Part shown: in pieces, positions 10,972-22,822 of the stretch
Position numbering within the stretch: position 1 is the stretch's first letter
Layout: each line of letters opens with the position of its first letter
Position numbers and translations under genes: made by a program
Assembly (NCBI RefSeq): GCF_036320965.1
Contig: NC_092271.1
Coordinates: 12,734,596-12,798,595 of the forward strand
DNA length: 64,000 nucleotides
Direction of reading: 5' to 3'
DNA from: Panulirus ornatus
Taxonomy: Eukaryota; Arthropoda; Malacostraca; Decapoda; Palinuridae
The notes under the pieces: model-generated
The model's input: the letters and a program-made list of their open reading frames with translations, nothing else
The model's database searches: none
What the model was told of the DNA's origin: nothing

Positions 10972-11598
10972 AATATTAAAAATAGGCATCATTATTATGA
11001 TCACAATGCCCAAATGAATTTATCCATGAAAAACTTGTCTCTTCACTTGAATCTCCTTATACTACTTCATCATTAAGATGGCTGTCCTCCAATGGAAATT
11101 ACAGAAAATGGGTGCAGTCTGATGAAAAGCTGGTTAGAATAATGAGAGGCTTTTCAGAATCAAACAGATTATCTTCCAAGAAGAAGGTTGGTTTGGGTAA
11201 TCACTGCCACAACCCATCTCCCTCTCACTGGTGTTCAATTCTTAAGTTTACAAGAAAGCAAATACAAATGCTATCACAAAAAATATTCACAGGGAGCAAA
11301 TGAGACAACTTCCAGGAGACCCTCTGGGCAGAAGAATAATGGATGCTTCCTAATACAATGCTTGCACGGGGAAGATTACAACAGACAGTAAGAAGCTTGC
11401 ACTCGCTTCAGGGCTGTGATTAATCATTCTCTGTCAAATCTGAAAAGATATGCCCTTGAGTAGGCAAGCAAACTTTAGGTAAACAATTAGCATGGCTTTT
11501 CTATGTATCCGTTTTGAATGAGAAACTTCCTCAACAGATATATAAAGTTTCCTATACAGGCTTTCCATTCAACAGCCAGATTACTTTTGTATGCTTAC
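10972..11598. other. Src42A intron 3, segment between LINE and exon 3
   Basis: Non-coding, moderately AT-rich. No repeat, RNA gene or ORF with recognisable content was seen. Together with 4555-7653 it shows the intron into which the full-length LINE inserted. Confidence 0.6.
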
Positions 11599-11720
11599 CT
11601 GATAATGAGTAGTCATTTCTTCTACTTTCAGAATCACGTATCAAGAAGGCGCCATGTTCATTTTCAGGTAATAATAACTTCTTCTCTGCTTCTATTCTCT
11701 TGATCTTCCCAAAATACCAA
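11599..11720 (-). CDS. Src42A: Src42A-like tyrosine kinase, coding exon 3 (N-terminal half of SH2)
   Basis: The minus strand has acceptor TTTTTTCCAG, 122 bp of coding sequence, then donor TCAG|GTAAGC. The first base completes Pro149 begun in the SH3 exon. The exon then encodes W150 to S189: [40 protein letters not shown]. It contains the FLIRDS version of the SH2 FLVRES motif, with the phosphotyrosine-binding Arg at residue 177. The last base joins the first two of exon 4 to make Val190. Phase agreement at both ends with independently found exons is strong evidence for a real gene. The exon is too short to stand out as an ORF. Confidence 0.92.
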
Positions 11721-12544
11721 CTGGAAAAAAGTTAGCAGAACCAAAATGAAGTACATATGAAACAATGCCAACAAGGTTTAAATCTTGAGGTGCATTTTGA
11801 GTTTAGGGTGAAGAGGTATCTTATAATTACAAAGTACGGCCTGCAAACTTCATTTCCCTTTAAAACTAATGCCTATTTACAAGCTATGGACTAGGGAAAG
11901 CACTTACCAAAATAAGATTGCTAAAAATCTCATGTGGACTTTAACTCTCTTTCCAGCATGTCATGTCAACCCTCATGTCTCCCACTACAGCTCTAAACAC
12001 TAACTTTATATTTGTCCTCACTACACCAGTCTTAACATTAATTATTTTTCCATATCTGTCTGTATCTTTCCATCACCTACTCAATCAGTCCCTTCTAAAT
12101 CCAAAATCTCAATATATACTTTATCTAAGGATACTTAAATCCTTGCATGTTTCCTATTCTGCAATTCCATATCTATGATTCATCCTTGTCAGCTCCTTCC
12201 TCACATGCAACCTTAAACTACTCAAAAAGTAGTTCTTAATGTGCCATCCACTTTCCTTACCTTCATAGCTCCAAAGAAAATCAACGCCAAAACCCCAGTC
12301 TATCATAGATGTATGTTTTGTGGCAAGTTAAACAAATTCATTGTCATAAATAGATCCACATGCACATAAAGGAGACTTGCTTTGAGTGGGATTAAACTAC
12401 CAATTTATCACCCAAAATAAGGTATATCCACAAAGGTTCACTTTTTCAACAACTATGAGACATGCCTTCATTTTTTCATAGGTATTCTTCCTCCGCATTT
12501 CCCATGTGACCTAGAAAGTAACTAAAGGAGGTGGTAAACCCTTC
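11721..12544. other. Src42A intron 2, proximal part; no gene seen
   Basis: AT-rich non-coding sequence upstream (gene sense) of exon 3, with a normal pyrimidine-rich acceptor at its end. Nothing else was recognised before the decayed LINE copy begins near 12545. Confidence 0.55.
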
Positions 12545-14375
12545 CCTTTTTGTATTTCAATTTCTAAATGAGGTACGAGAAGGAGTCAAGTGGGGAGAGC
12601 TCATCCTCCTCGAAGGTTCAGATCAAGGTGTCCGAATGTGTGTGGATGTAACCAAGATGAGAAGAAAGGAGAGATAGGTAGTATTTTGAGGAAAGAAACC
12701 TGGATGTTCTTGCTCTGAGTGAAATGAAACAAGTGTAAAGATGAAGAATAGTTTGGAAACATCTTGGGAGTAAAGTCAAGGGTTGATGAGAGGACAAGTG
12801 CTAAAGGAGTAGCACTATCCCTGAAGCAAGAGTTGTGGGAGTGTGTGATACAATGTAAAAAAGTAAATTATAGATTGATGTGGATAAAACTGAAGGTGTA
12901 TGGCAAGAGATTGGTGATTATTGGTGCTTATGCACCTGGTCAGGAGAAAAAAGATCATGAGATGCAAGTGTTTTGGGAACAGCTGAGCGAATGTGTCAAC
13001 AGTTTTGGCACACGAGATAAGGTATTAGTGATGGGTGATTTGAATATGAAAGTGAGTAATGTGGGAGTTGTGGGTAAAATTAGTGTGGATGGGGTATTCA
13101 GTGTTATGAATGGATATGAAGAGCTTGTGAAGTTGTGTGCTTAAAAAAGACTGGTGATTGGGAATACTGGTTTAAAAAGATATATGTACACAAATATATG
13201 TATGCGAGTAGCAGAGATAGTCAAAGGGCATTATTGGATTACATGTTAAATGATAGGCATGTAAAAGAGAGATTTTTGGACGTGATTTTGTGCTGAGATG
13301 GGCAGCTGGTGGGATGTCTGATCACTATCTTGTGGTGGCGAAAATGCTGATTTGTATTGGTTTTCAAAAACATGGAGAGAATGTAGGGGTGAAGAGAGTG
13401 GTGACATTGAGCAAGCTTGGATAGGAGATTTGTGTGAAGAAATACGAAGAAAGATTGAGTGTAGAATGACAAAAGGAGAGAGCAAATGAAGTGAGGGAAG
13501 CAGATGAGGAATGGGATGTATTTAGTGAAGCAGACGGCATGTGCAAGAGATGCATATGGCATGAGAAAGGTGGGAGTTGGGCAAATTGGAATGAGTGATG
13601 GGATGATGTAAAGCAGTCAGTGAAAGAGAAAAGAGAGGCATATGGATAGTACTTACAAGGAAGGAGTGCAAATGACTGGGAGATGTATAAGAGAAAGCGA
13701 CAGGAGGTCAGGAGGAAGGTGCAAGAGCTGAAAAAGAGGTCAAATGAGAGTTAGAGCAAGAGTATCATTAAACTTTAGGGGGAATAAATGAAAGATGAGA
13801 ACAAATGGGAACATTGGTGAAGGGGGCAAGTGATAATAGGTAGTGATGCAGTGAGTATTTTGAAGGATTACTGAATGTGTTTAACGACAGAGTGGCTGAT
13901 GTAGGGTATTTTGGTCGGGGCAGCGTGCGAAGTGAGAGCTGGGGACAATGGTTTGGTGGAGAGAGAAGTTGTGAAAGCCTTGCAGAAGATGAAATCCAGC
14001 AAAGCAGTGGGTTTGGATGGTTTTGCAGTTGAATTTATTAAGAAAGGATTTACTGTTGTTGATTGGTTGATAAGGATATTCAATGCATGTATGGATTATG
14101 GTGAAGTGCCTGAGGACTAGTGCAATGCATGTATAGTGCCACTGAACAAAGGCAAGGGGGATAAAGGTGAGTGTTCAAATCATAGAGGCACAAGTTCATT
14201 CAGTATACCTGGAAAACTGTAGGGAAGGGTACTGACTGAGAGGGTGAAGTCATGTACAGAGCATCAGATTGGGGAGGAGCATTATGGTTTCAGAAGTGGT
14301 AAAGGATGTGTGGATCAGGAGTTTAATTTGAAGAATCTACAAGAGGCATACTTAGAAAAGCAGATGGATTTGTAA
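12545..14375 (+). mobile_element. Decayed RTE-like LINE, 5' half
   Basis: This carries the endonuclease and the first part of the RT in plus orientation, broken by many stops and frameshifts. Bases 12764-13144 still read as the endonuclease segment from VKSRVDERT through GAYAPGQEKKDHE and VMGDLNMKVSNV. Bases 13911-14120 read the segment before the palm domain (VKALQKMKSSKAVGLDG). It ends abruptly after KQMDL at 14375, where another retroelement relic begins. Heavy divergence marks it as one of the oldest copies here. Confidence 0.85.
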
Positions 14376-14830
14376 TGGAATTTCTTATCATTCTTATTTA
14401 TGTCTCAGGCTCCATACATGGACTAAAGTCCACATCAAGGCCAGGCCTTAATTGAAATATAAAGAGAATTATGAAATAGAAAAAGAAAAGACAAGTGAAA
14501 GTATTGAAGAATTTTTGAGAAAGTGAAAAACCTGTCTTTTGAAATGTGCCAGGTCATAGTTATTGGGAAAAACATGAGAAGATAGAGTTCCAGAGATAAT
14601 GGCCACAAAATAATCATGAGATGCAGCAGCTTGCCAATTATTGCATGGTCTAGCTAGTGGTGTGGGCACACAAGCAGCCAGCTCTTGGGAGCAAAAACCA
14701 AAGTAATACCTATAGAACAGGAAAGAGAACCAACATTGCAGCATAGGGCAAGGGGATCATGTCTGGAAGTTAGCCTGGGACAGTTTATAAGGCAGACTGC
14801 TTTTGAGTCAAGTCTGCCAAGTAAGGATGC
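14376..14830 (-). mobile_element. Degenerate non-LTR retroelement 3' end (copy 2)
   Basis: It matches 590-1040 at DNA level over about 400 bp, in the same orientation. On the minus strand it reads LSSHVFPNNYDLAHFKRQVF, a typical pol C-terminus. It sits between two RTE-like LINE segments and seems to have inserted into, or been joined with, the older one. Confidence 0.6.
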
Positions 14831-14859
14831 AGAGCGAGAACCACTTCAAATGTGAGAGC

Positions 14860-16300
14860 AGGATCTAGAGATAGGATGTAAGGCATGTGTACGTGTAGGA
14901 AGAGAGGAAAGTGATTGGTTCTCAGTGAATGTAGGTTTGCGGCAGGGGTGTGTGATGTCTCCATGGTTGTTTAATTTGTTTATGGATGGGGTTGTTAGGG
15001 AGGTGAATGCAAGAGTTTTGGAAAGAGGGGCAAGTATGCAGTCTGTTGTGGATGACAGCTTGGGATGTGAGTCAGTTGTTGTTCGCTGATGATACAGCGC
15101 TGGTGGCTGATTCATGCGAGAAACTGCAGAAGCTGGTGACTGAGTTTGGTAAAGTGTGTGAAAGAAGAAAGCTGAGAGTAAATGTGAATAAGAGTAAGGT
15201 TATTAGGTACAGTAGGGTTGAGGGTCAAGTTAATTGGGAGGTAAGTTTGAATGGAGAAAACTGGAGGAAGTTAAGTGTTTTAGATATCTGGGAGTGGATC
15301 TGGCAGCGGATGGAACCATGGAAGCAGAAGTGAATCATAGGTTGGGGAGGGGGCGAAAATTCTGGGAGCATTGAAGAATGCGTGGAAGTCGAAAACATTA
15401 TCTCGGAAAGCAAAAATGGGTATGTTTGAAGGAATAGTGGTTCCAACAATGTTATATGGTTGCGAGGCGTGGGTTATGGATAGAGTTGTGCGGAGGAAGG
15501 TGGATGTACTGGAAATGAGATGTTTGAGGACAATATGTGGTGTGAGGTGGTTTGATCGAGTAAGTAATGTAAGGGTAAGAGAGATGTGTGGAAATAAAAA
15601 GAGCGTGGTTGAGAGAGCAGAAGAGGGTGTTTTGAAATGGTTTGGGCACATGGAGAGAATGAGTGAGGAAAGATTGACCAAGAGGATATATGTGTCGGAG
15701 GTGGAGGGAACGAGGAGAAGTGGGAGACCAAATTGGAGGTGGAAAGATGGAGTGAAAAAGCTTTTGAGTGATCGGGGCCTGAACATGCAGGAGGGTGAAA
15801 GGCGGGCAAGGAATAGAGTGAATTGGATCGATGTGGTATACCGGGGTTGACGTGCTGTCAGTGGATTGAATCAGGGCATGTGAAGCGTCTGGGGTAAACC
15901 ATGGAAAGTTGTGTGGGGCCTGGATGTGGTTTCGGGCATTCTTGCATGACAGCTAGAGACTGAGTGTGAACGAATGGGGCCTTTGTTGTCTTTTCCTAGC
16001 GCTACCTCGCACACATGAGGGGGGAGGGGGATGGTATGCCATGTGTGGCGAGGTGGCGATGGGAATGAATAAAGGCAGACAGTGTGAATTGTGTGCATGG
16101 GTATATATGTATGTGTCTGTGTGTGTATATATATGTGTACATTGGGATGTATAGGTATGTATATTTGCGTGTGTGGACGTGTATGTATATAATGTGTATG
16201 GGGGTGGGTTGGGCCATTTCTTTCGTCTGTTTCCTTGCGCTACCTCGCAAACGCGGGAGACAGCGACAAAGCAAAATAAAAAAAATAAATATTTATCCAT
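14860..16300 (+). mobile_element. RTE-like LINE, 3' half, long 3' UTR
   Basis: Starts at GCKACVRVGREESDW of the RT and continues through FADD (near 15085) to a stop at 15850. The frame breaks in the FADD region and again near 15330. Bases 15371-15850 remain open (159 codons). The 3' UTR is the long form: a G-rich block, GCGCTACCTCGCACACATGA with its partner TGTGGCGAGGTGGCG, then the usual terminal hairpin and an A-rich tail near 16280. Confidence 0.85.
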
Positions 16301-19254
16301 CATTTAGTATACTTTGTTGTTGTCTCCCGTGTCACCGAGGTAGCGCAAGGAAACAGACAAAAGAATGGCCCAACCCACCCACATATATATACAAACACAT
16401 CCACAAACGCACATATACATACCTATACATTTCAATGTATACATATATAGACATAGACAGATACATATATACACATGTAGATAATTCATACTGCCTTTAT
16501 TCTTTCCCGTCGCCATCCCACCACACATGAAATGGCACCCCCTCCCCACGAACGCATGCAAGGTAGTGCTAGGAAAAGGCAACAAAGGCCACATTCATTC
16601 ACACTCAGTCTCTAACTGTCATGTATAATGCACCGATACCACAGCTCCCTTTCCACATCCAGGTCCCACAAAACTTTCCATGGTTTACCCAAGACACTTC
16701 ACATGCCCTGGTTCAATCCACTGATAGCACGTCGACCCCAGTATACTACATTGTTCCAATTCACTTTATCCCTTGCATGCCTTTCACCCTCCTGCACATT
16801 TAGGCTCCGATCGCTCAAAATCTTTTTCACTCCATCCTTTCACCTCCAATTTGGTCTCCCACTTCTCCTTGTTCCCTCCACATCTGACACATATATCCTC
16901 ATTGTCAATCTTTCCTCACTCATTCTCTCCATGTGACCAAACCATTTCAATACACCCTCTTCTGCTCTCTCAACCACACTCTATTTATTACCACACATCT
17001 CTCTTACCCTTTCATTACTTACTCGATCAAACCACCTCACACCACATATTGTCCTCAAACATTTCCAATACATCAAACCTCCTCAGTACAACCCTAACCT
17101 ATAGCCCACACCTCGCAACCATATAACATTGTTGGAACCACTATTCCTTCAAACATTGCCATTTTTGCTTTCCAAGATAATGTTCTCACCTTCCACATAT
17201 TTTTTAACATTCCTAGAACTTTCGCCCCCTCCCCCACCCTACGACTCGCTTCCACTTCCATAGTTCCATCCGCTGCCAAATCCACTCCCAGATATCTAAA
17301 ACACTTCACTTCCTCCAGTTTTTCTCCATTCAAACTTACCTCCCAATTGACTTGGCCCTCAACCCTACTGTACCTAATAACCTTGCTCTTATTCACATTT
17401 ACTCTCAGCTTTCATCTTTCACACACTTTACCAAACTCAGTCACCAGCTTCTGCAGTTTCTCACCCAAATCAGCCACCAGTGCTGTATCATCAGCAAACA
17501 GCAACTGACTCACTTCCCAAGCCCTCTCATCCACAACAGACTGCATACTTGCCCCTCTCTCCAAAACTCTTGCATTCACCTCCCTAAAAATCCCATCCAT
17601 AAACAAATTAAACAACCATGGAGACGTCACACACCCCTGCTGCAAACAGATATTCACTGAGAACCAATCACTTTCCTCTCTTCCTACTCCTACACATGCC
17701 TTACATCCTGGATAGAAACTTTTCGCTGCTTCCAGCAACTTGCCTCCCACACCATATATTCTTAATACCTTCCACAGAGCATCTCGATCAACCTTATCAT
17801 ATGCCTTCTCCAGATCCATAAATGCTACATACAAATCCATTTGTTTTTCTAAGTATTTCTCACATACATTCTTCAAAGCAAACACCTGATCCACACATCC
17901 TCTACCACTTTTGAAACCACACTGCTCTGATGTTCTGTACATGCCTTCACCCTCCCAATCAATACCCTCCCATATATTTTACCAGGAATACTCAACAAAC
18001 TTATACCTCTGTAATTTAAACACTCCCCTTTATCCCATTTGCCTTTGTACAATGGCACTATGCATGCATTCCGCCAATCCTCAGGTACTTCACTATGAGC
18101 CATACATACACTGAATATCCTCACCAACCAGTCAACAACACAGTCACCCCCTTTTTAATAAATTCCACTGCAATACCATCCAAACCCACTGCCTTGCCGG
18201 CTTCCATCTTCCGAAAAGCTTTCACTACCTCCTCTCTGTTTACCAAATCATTCTCCCTGGCCCTCTCACTTTGCACACCACCTTGACCAAAACACCCTAT
18301 ATCTGCCAATCTATCATCTAACACATTCAACGAATCTTCAAAATACTCACTCCATCTCCTTCTCACATCACCACTACTTGTTATTACCTCCCCATTACCC
18401 CCCTTCACCGATGTCCCCATTTGTTCACTTCTCTTACGCACTTTATTTACCTCCTTCCAAAACATCTTATTTTCCCTAAAATGTAGATACTCTCACCCAA
18501 CTCTCATTTGCCCTCTTTTTCACCTCTTGCACCTTTCTCTTGTCCTCCTGCCTCTCTTTTATACCTCTCCCAGTCATTTGCACTATTTCCCTGAAAAAAT
18601 CATCCAAATTCCTCTCTTCTTTCACTAATAATCTTACTTCTTCATCCCACCACTCACTACCCTTTCTAATCTGCCCACCTCCCTCCCTTCTCATGCCACA
18701 AGCATCTTTAGCGCAAGCCATCACTGCTTCCCTAAATACATCCCATTCCTCCCCCACTCCCCTTATGTCCTTTGCTATCACCTTTTTCCATTCTGCACTC
18801 TGTCTCTCCTGGTACTTCCTCACATAAGTATCCTTCCCACGCTCACTTACTCTTACCACTCTCTTCACCCCAACATTCTCTCTTCTTTTCTGAAAACCTC
18901 AACAAATCTTCACCTTTGCCTCCACAAGATAATGATCAGACATCCCTGCAGTTGCACCTCTCAGCACATTAACATCCAAAAATCTCTCTTTCAAGCACCT
19001 ATCAATTAACACGTAATCCAATAACGCTCTCTGTTATCTATCCTACTTACAGACACATCTCTCTCTTTTTAAACCAGGTATTCCCAATCACCAGTCCTTT
19101 TTCAGCACACAAATCTACAAGCTCTTCACCATTTCCATTCACAACACTGAACACCCCATGTATACCAATTATTCCCTCAACTGCCATATTACTCACCTTT
19201 GCATTCAAATCACCCATCACTATAACCCAGTCTCGTGCATCAAAACTGCTAACA
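16301..19254 (-). mobile_element. Decayed RTE-like LINE, nearly full ORF length, long 3' UTR
   Basis: Minus-strand copy. The 3' hairpin is near 16310-16350 and the long 3' UTR runs to about 16730. Polyprotein segments follow at 17094-17396 (C-terminal), 17412-17942 (palm and FADD), 17873-18127, 18121-18465, 18476-18868 and 19047-19259 (endonuclease DLNAK block). Frameshifts separate them. The 5' end is lost within the endonuclease, where the next copy begins. Confidence 0.85.
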
Positions 19255-20747
19255 TACATACATTATACATAATAACTGTTTCCCGCGTCAACGTGGTAGC
19301 GCCAATAAATAGACGAAGAATGGCCCATCCACTCATATACATATGTATGTACATAAATGCGCACATATACATAAACATATGTATCAATATATACATACAC
19401 ATTCATTACATACATGCACATGTACATATTCATACGTGCTTGCCTTCATCCATTCCTGTTGCTACCCCTCCCCACAGGAAAACAGCATCACTATCCCCTG
19501 CTTCAGCGAGGCAGTGCCAGGAATACAAGCAAAAAGGCCCCTTTTTTCACACTCAGTCTCTAGTGTGTAATTCACCACAACCACAGTTTCCTAAACACAT
19601 CCAGGCCCTACAGATTTTTTCATGGTTTACCCCAGATGCTTCACATGCCCTGGTTCAATCCACTGACAGCACATCAACCCCAGTATACCACATCATTCCA
19701 ATTCACTCTATTCCTTGCATGCCTCTCACCCTCGTGTATGTTCAGGCACTGATTGCTCAAAATCCTTTTCACTCCATCCTTCCACCTCCAATTTGGTCTC
19801 CTGCTTCTTGTTCCCTCCATCTCTGACACATATTTATACTCTTCGTCAATCTTCCCTCACTCATTCTCTCCATATGTACAAACCATTTCAGCACACCCTC
19901 TTCTGCTCTCTCAACCATACTCTATATTTCCACACATCTCTCTTATCCTTACATTACTTACTCGATCAAACCACTCCACACCACATATTGTCCTCAAACA
20001 TCTCATTTCCAACACAGCCGCCCTTCTCCGTACAACCCTATCTACAGCCCATGCCTCGCAACCATATTACATGGTTGGAACTATCATTCCTTTAAAACAT
20101 ACCCATTTTTGCTCCCCGAGATAACATTTTCTCCTTCCACACATTCTTCAAGGCTCCCAGAACCTTCGCCCCCTTCCCCACCCTGTGACTCGCTTCAGCT
20201 TCCATGGTTCCATCTGCTGGTACGTCCAATCCAAGATATCTAAATGACTTCACTTCCTCCAGTTTTTCTCCATTCAAACTTACATCCCAATCAATTTGTC
20301 TCTCATCCCTACTGAATCTAATAACATTGCTCTTATTCACATTTACTCTCAACTTTCTCCTTTCACACACTTTTCCAAAATCACTCAACCTCTGCAGTTT
20401 CCCATGAATCAGCCACCAGAGATGTATCATCAGCAAAAGCCAGTGACCCCCTTTCCAGGCCCTCTCATCCACAACATACTGCATACCTGCCCCTACTCTC
20501 CAAAGCTCTTGCATTTACCTCTCTAACTACCCCACCCATAAACAAATTAAACAACCATACAGACATCATACACCCCTGCCACAGACCGACATTCACTTAT
20601 AACCAATGACACTCCACTCTTCCTACTCATACACATGCCTTACATCCTTGGTAAAAACTTTTCACTACTTCTAGCAACTTACCTCCCACACCATATACTC
20701 ATAAAACCTCCCACAAAGCATCTCTATCAACCCCATCATATACATAG
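19255..20747 (-). mobile_element. Strongly decayed RTE-like LINE, 3' half, long 3' UTR
   Basis: Begins with a diverged terminal hairpin (TTTCCCGCGTCAACGTGGTA) and long-form 3' UTR (19262-19690). Frameshifted C-terminal and RT sequence continues to about 20745. Bases 20092-20514 still read KVCERRKLRVNVNKSNVI and the LEEVKSFRYLGLDV segment. It is one of the most diverged copies. Confidence 0.8.
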
Positions 20748-20960
20748 TTTGGACATATGGAGAGAATGAGCGAGGAAAGGTTGACAAAGAGGATATATGT
20801 GTCGGAGGTGGAGGGAACAAGGAAAATGTTAAGGCCCCAGTCACTTAAAATCTTTCTGCACTCCATCCTTCAACCTCCAATTTGGTTTCCCACTTCTTGT
20901 CCCCACCACCTTTCCTCACTCATTCTCTCCATATGTCCAAACCATTTCAAGTAAAAAGAA
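20748..20960. repeat. Foldback of two LINE C-terminal fragments
   Basis: Bases 20748-20828 encode FGHMERMSEERLTKRIYVSE in plus orientation. Bases 20838-20960 are the same region plus flank in minus orientation. The two pieces can pair over about 80 bp. The short spacing suggests a snap-back or inversion event rather than two separate insertions. Confidence 0.75.
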
Positions 20961-20997
20961 AAAATGTAATGCTCAGCTATAACTAAGATACAGCTCT

Positions 20998-21968
20998 CAT
21001 ACAGCGCTGGTGGCTGATTCATGTGAGAAACTGCAGAAGCTGGTGACTGAGTTTGGTAAAGTGTGTGGAAGAAGAAAGTTAAGAGTAAATGTGAATAAGA
21101 GCAAGGTTATTAGGTACAGTAGGGTTGAGGGTCAAGTCAACTGGGAGGTGAGTTTGAATGGAGAAAAACTGGAGGAAGTGAAGTGTTTTAGATATCTGGG
21201 AGTGGATCTGGCAGCAGATGGAACCATGGAAGCGGAAGTGGATCATAGGGTGGGGGAGGGGGCGAAAATTCTGGGGGCCTTGAAGAATGTGTGGAAGTCG
21301 AGAACATTATCTCGGAAAGCAAAAATGGGTATGTTTGAAGGAATAGTGGTTCCAACAATGTTGTATGGTTGCGAAGCGTGGGCTATGGATAGAGTTGTGC
21401 GCAGGAGGATGGATGTGCTGGAAATGAGATGTTTGAGGACAATGTGTGGTGTGAGGTGGTTTGATCGAGTGAGTAACGTAAGGGTAAGAGAGATGTATGG
21501 AAATAAAAAGAGCGTGGTTGAGAGAGCAGAAGAGGGTGTTTTGAAGTGGTTTGGGCACATGGAGAGAATGAGTGAGGAAAGATTGACCAAGAGGATATAT
21601 GTGTCGGAGGTGGAGGGAACGAGGAGAAGAGGGAGACCAAATTGGAGGTGGAAAGATGGAGTGAAAAAGATTTTGTGTGATCGGGACCTGAACATGCAGG
21701 AGGGTGAAAGGAGGGCAAGGAATAGAGTGAATTGGAGCGATGTGGTATACCGGGGTTGACGTGCTGTCAGTGGATTGAATCAAGGCATGTGAAGCGTCTG
21801 GGGTGAGCCGTGGAAAGCTGTGTAGGTATGTATATTTGCGTGTGTGGACGTGTGTATGTACGTGTGTGTGTGTGTGGGGGGGGTTTGGGCCATTTCTTTC
21901 GTCTGTTTCCTTGCGCTACCTCGCAAACGCGGGAGACAGCGACAAAGTATAATAAAAAATAAAAAATA
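20998..21968 (+). mobile_element. RTE-like LINE, 3' part with open frame, short 3' UTR
   Basis: 5'-truncated just after FADD. Bases 21010-21759 form an uninterrupted 249-codon frame from VADSCEKLQK to the stop. The short-form 3' UTR and hairpin end near 21945 with an A-rich tail to about 21968. This tail lies only ~17 bp from the donor of the Src42A SH3 exon. Near identity to the full-length copy marks it as young. Confidence 0.9.
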
Positions 21969-21985
21969 GCTCTAATAATACTTAC

Positions 21986-22332
21986 GGTTCAGCTTCTATA
22001 CTTTTCAACTTAGCCACATAGTTGGAGGGAATGTAGCCATCCTGCTTTGTGGCTTTAGATCTTGCAAACCACCAGTCCCCTTGAGTATCATTAAGAATTT
22101 CTAAATGCTCTCCCTTTCTAAAACTCAAGTCCTCATCTGTTCTAGCATCATAGTCATATAGTGCTACAAATATTTTAGATGTAGATGCAGTTCCCTCAGG
22201 ATCAGGTAGTGATGGTAAGGTAGGGTTGAGGCCATTCATAGGCCGGCCACCAAGGGCTTGACTGTCTGTAGGGCCCCGTGTGGCTCCAGTAGGATCACTG
22301 ATAGTTGGTCCAGTCAAAGGGGGCGATTGGAC
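21986..22332 (-). CDS. Src42A: Src42A-like tyrosine kinase, coding exon 2 (linker and SH3)
   Basis: Acceptor TTTTGTTTTCCAG opens a 347-bp exon in phase 0, and donor GAACC|GTAAGT closes it. It encodes residues 34-148 plus two bases of Pro149. First comes a Pro/Gly/Ser/Thr-rich unique region ([14 protein letters not shown] onward). Then comes a full SH3 domain at about 86-145 with ALYDYDA (90-96), the ligand-groove GDWW (118-121) and GYIPSNYV (132-139). SH3 binds Pro-rich ligands and, in Src kinases, the SH2-kinase linker. The sequence through [10 protein letters not shown] is close to fly Src42A as I know it. Two LINE fragments press on this exon from both sides, yet splice sites and frame are intact. 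Confidence 0.95.
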
Positions 22333-22437
22333 CTGGAAAACAAAATTGAAACATAAACATATGCAGCATATCCGTACAGTATATATAAATACATATGACT
22401 ATTGACAATAACAATGAAATTATGAATATAAAAACAA

Positions 22438-22779
22438 CATATATGTGTCGGAGGTGGAGGGAACGAGGAGAAGAGGGAGACCAAATTGGAGGTGGAAAGA
22501 TGGAGTGAAAAAGATTTTGTGTGATCGGGGCCTGAACATGCAGGAGGGTGAAAGGAGGGCAAGGAATAGAGTGAATTGGAGCGATGTGGTATACCGGGGT
22601 TGACGTGCTGTCAGTGGATTGAATCAAGGCATGTGAAGCATCTGGGGTAAACCATGGAAAGCTGTGTAGGTATGTATATTTGCGTGTGTGGACGTATGTA
22701 TATACATGTGTATGGGGGCGGGTTGGGCCATTTCTTTCGTCTGTTTCCTTGCGCTACCTCGCAAACACGGGAGACAGCG

Positions 22780-22820
<41 letters not shown>
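22438..22820 (+). mobile_element. RTE-like LINE, very short 3' end, poly(A)
   Basis: 5'-truncated at IYVSEVEGTRRRGRP, with coding to 22602, short 3' UTR with hairpin, then ~35 A. It begins about 105 bp from the Src42A SH3 exon acceptor. It is nearly identical to the full-length copy. Confidence 0.9.
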
Positions 22821-22822
<2 letters not shown>

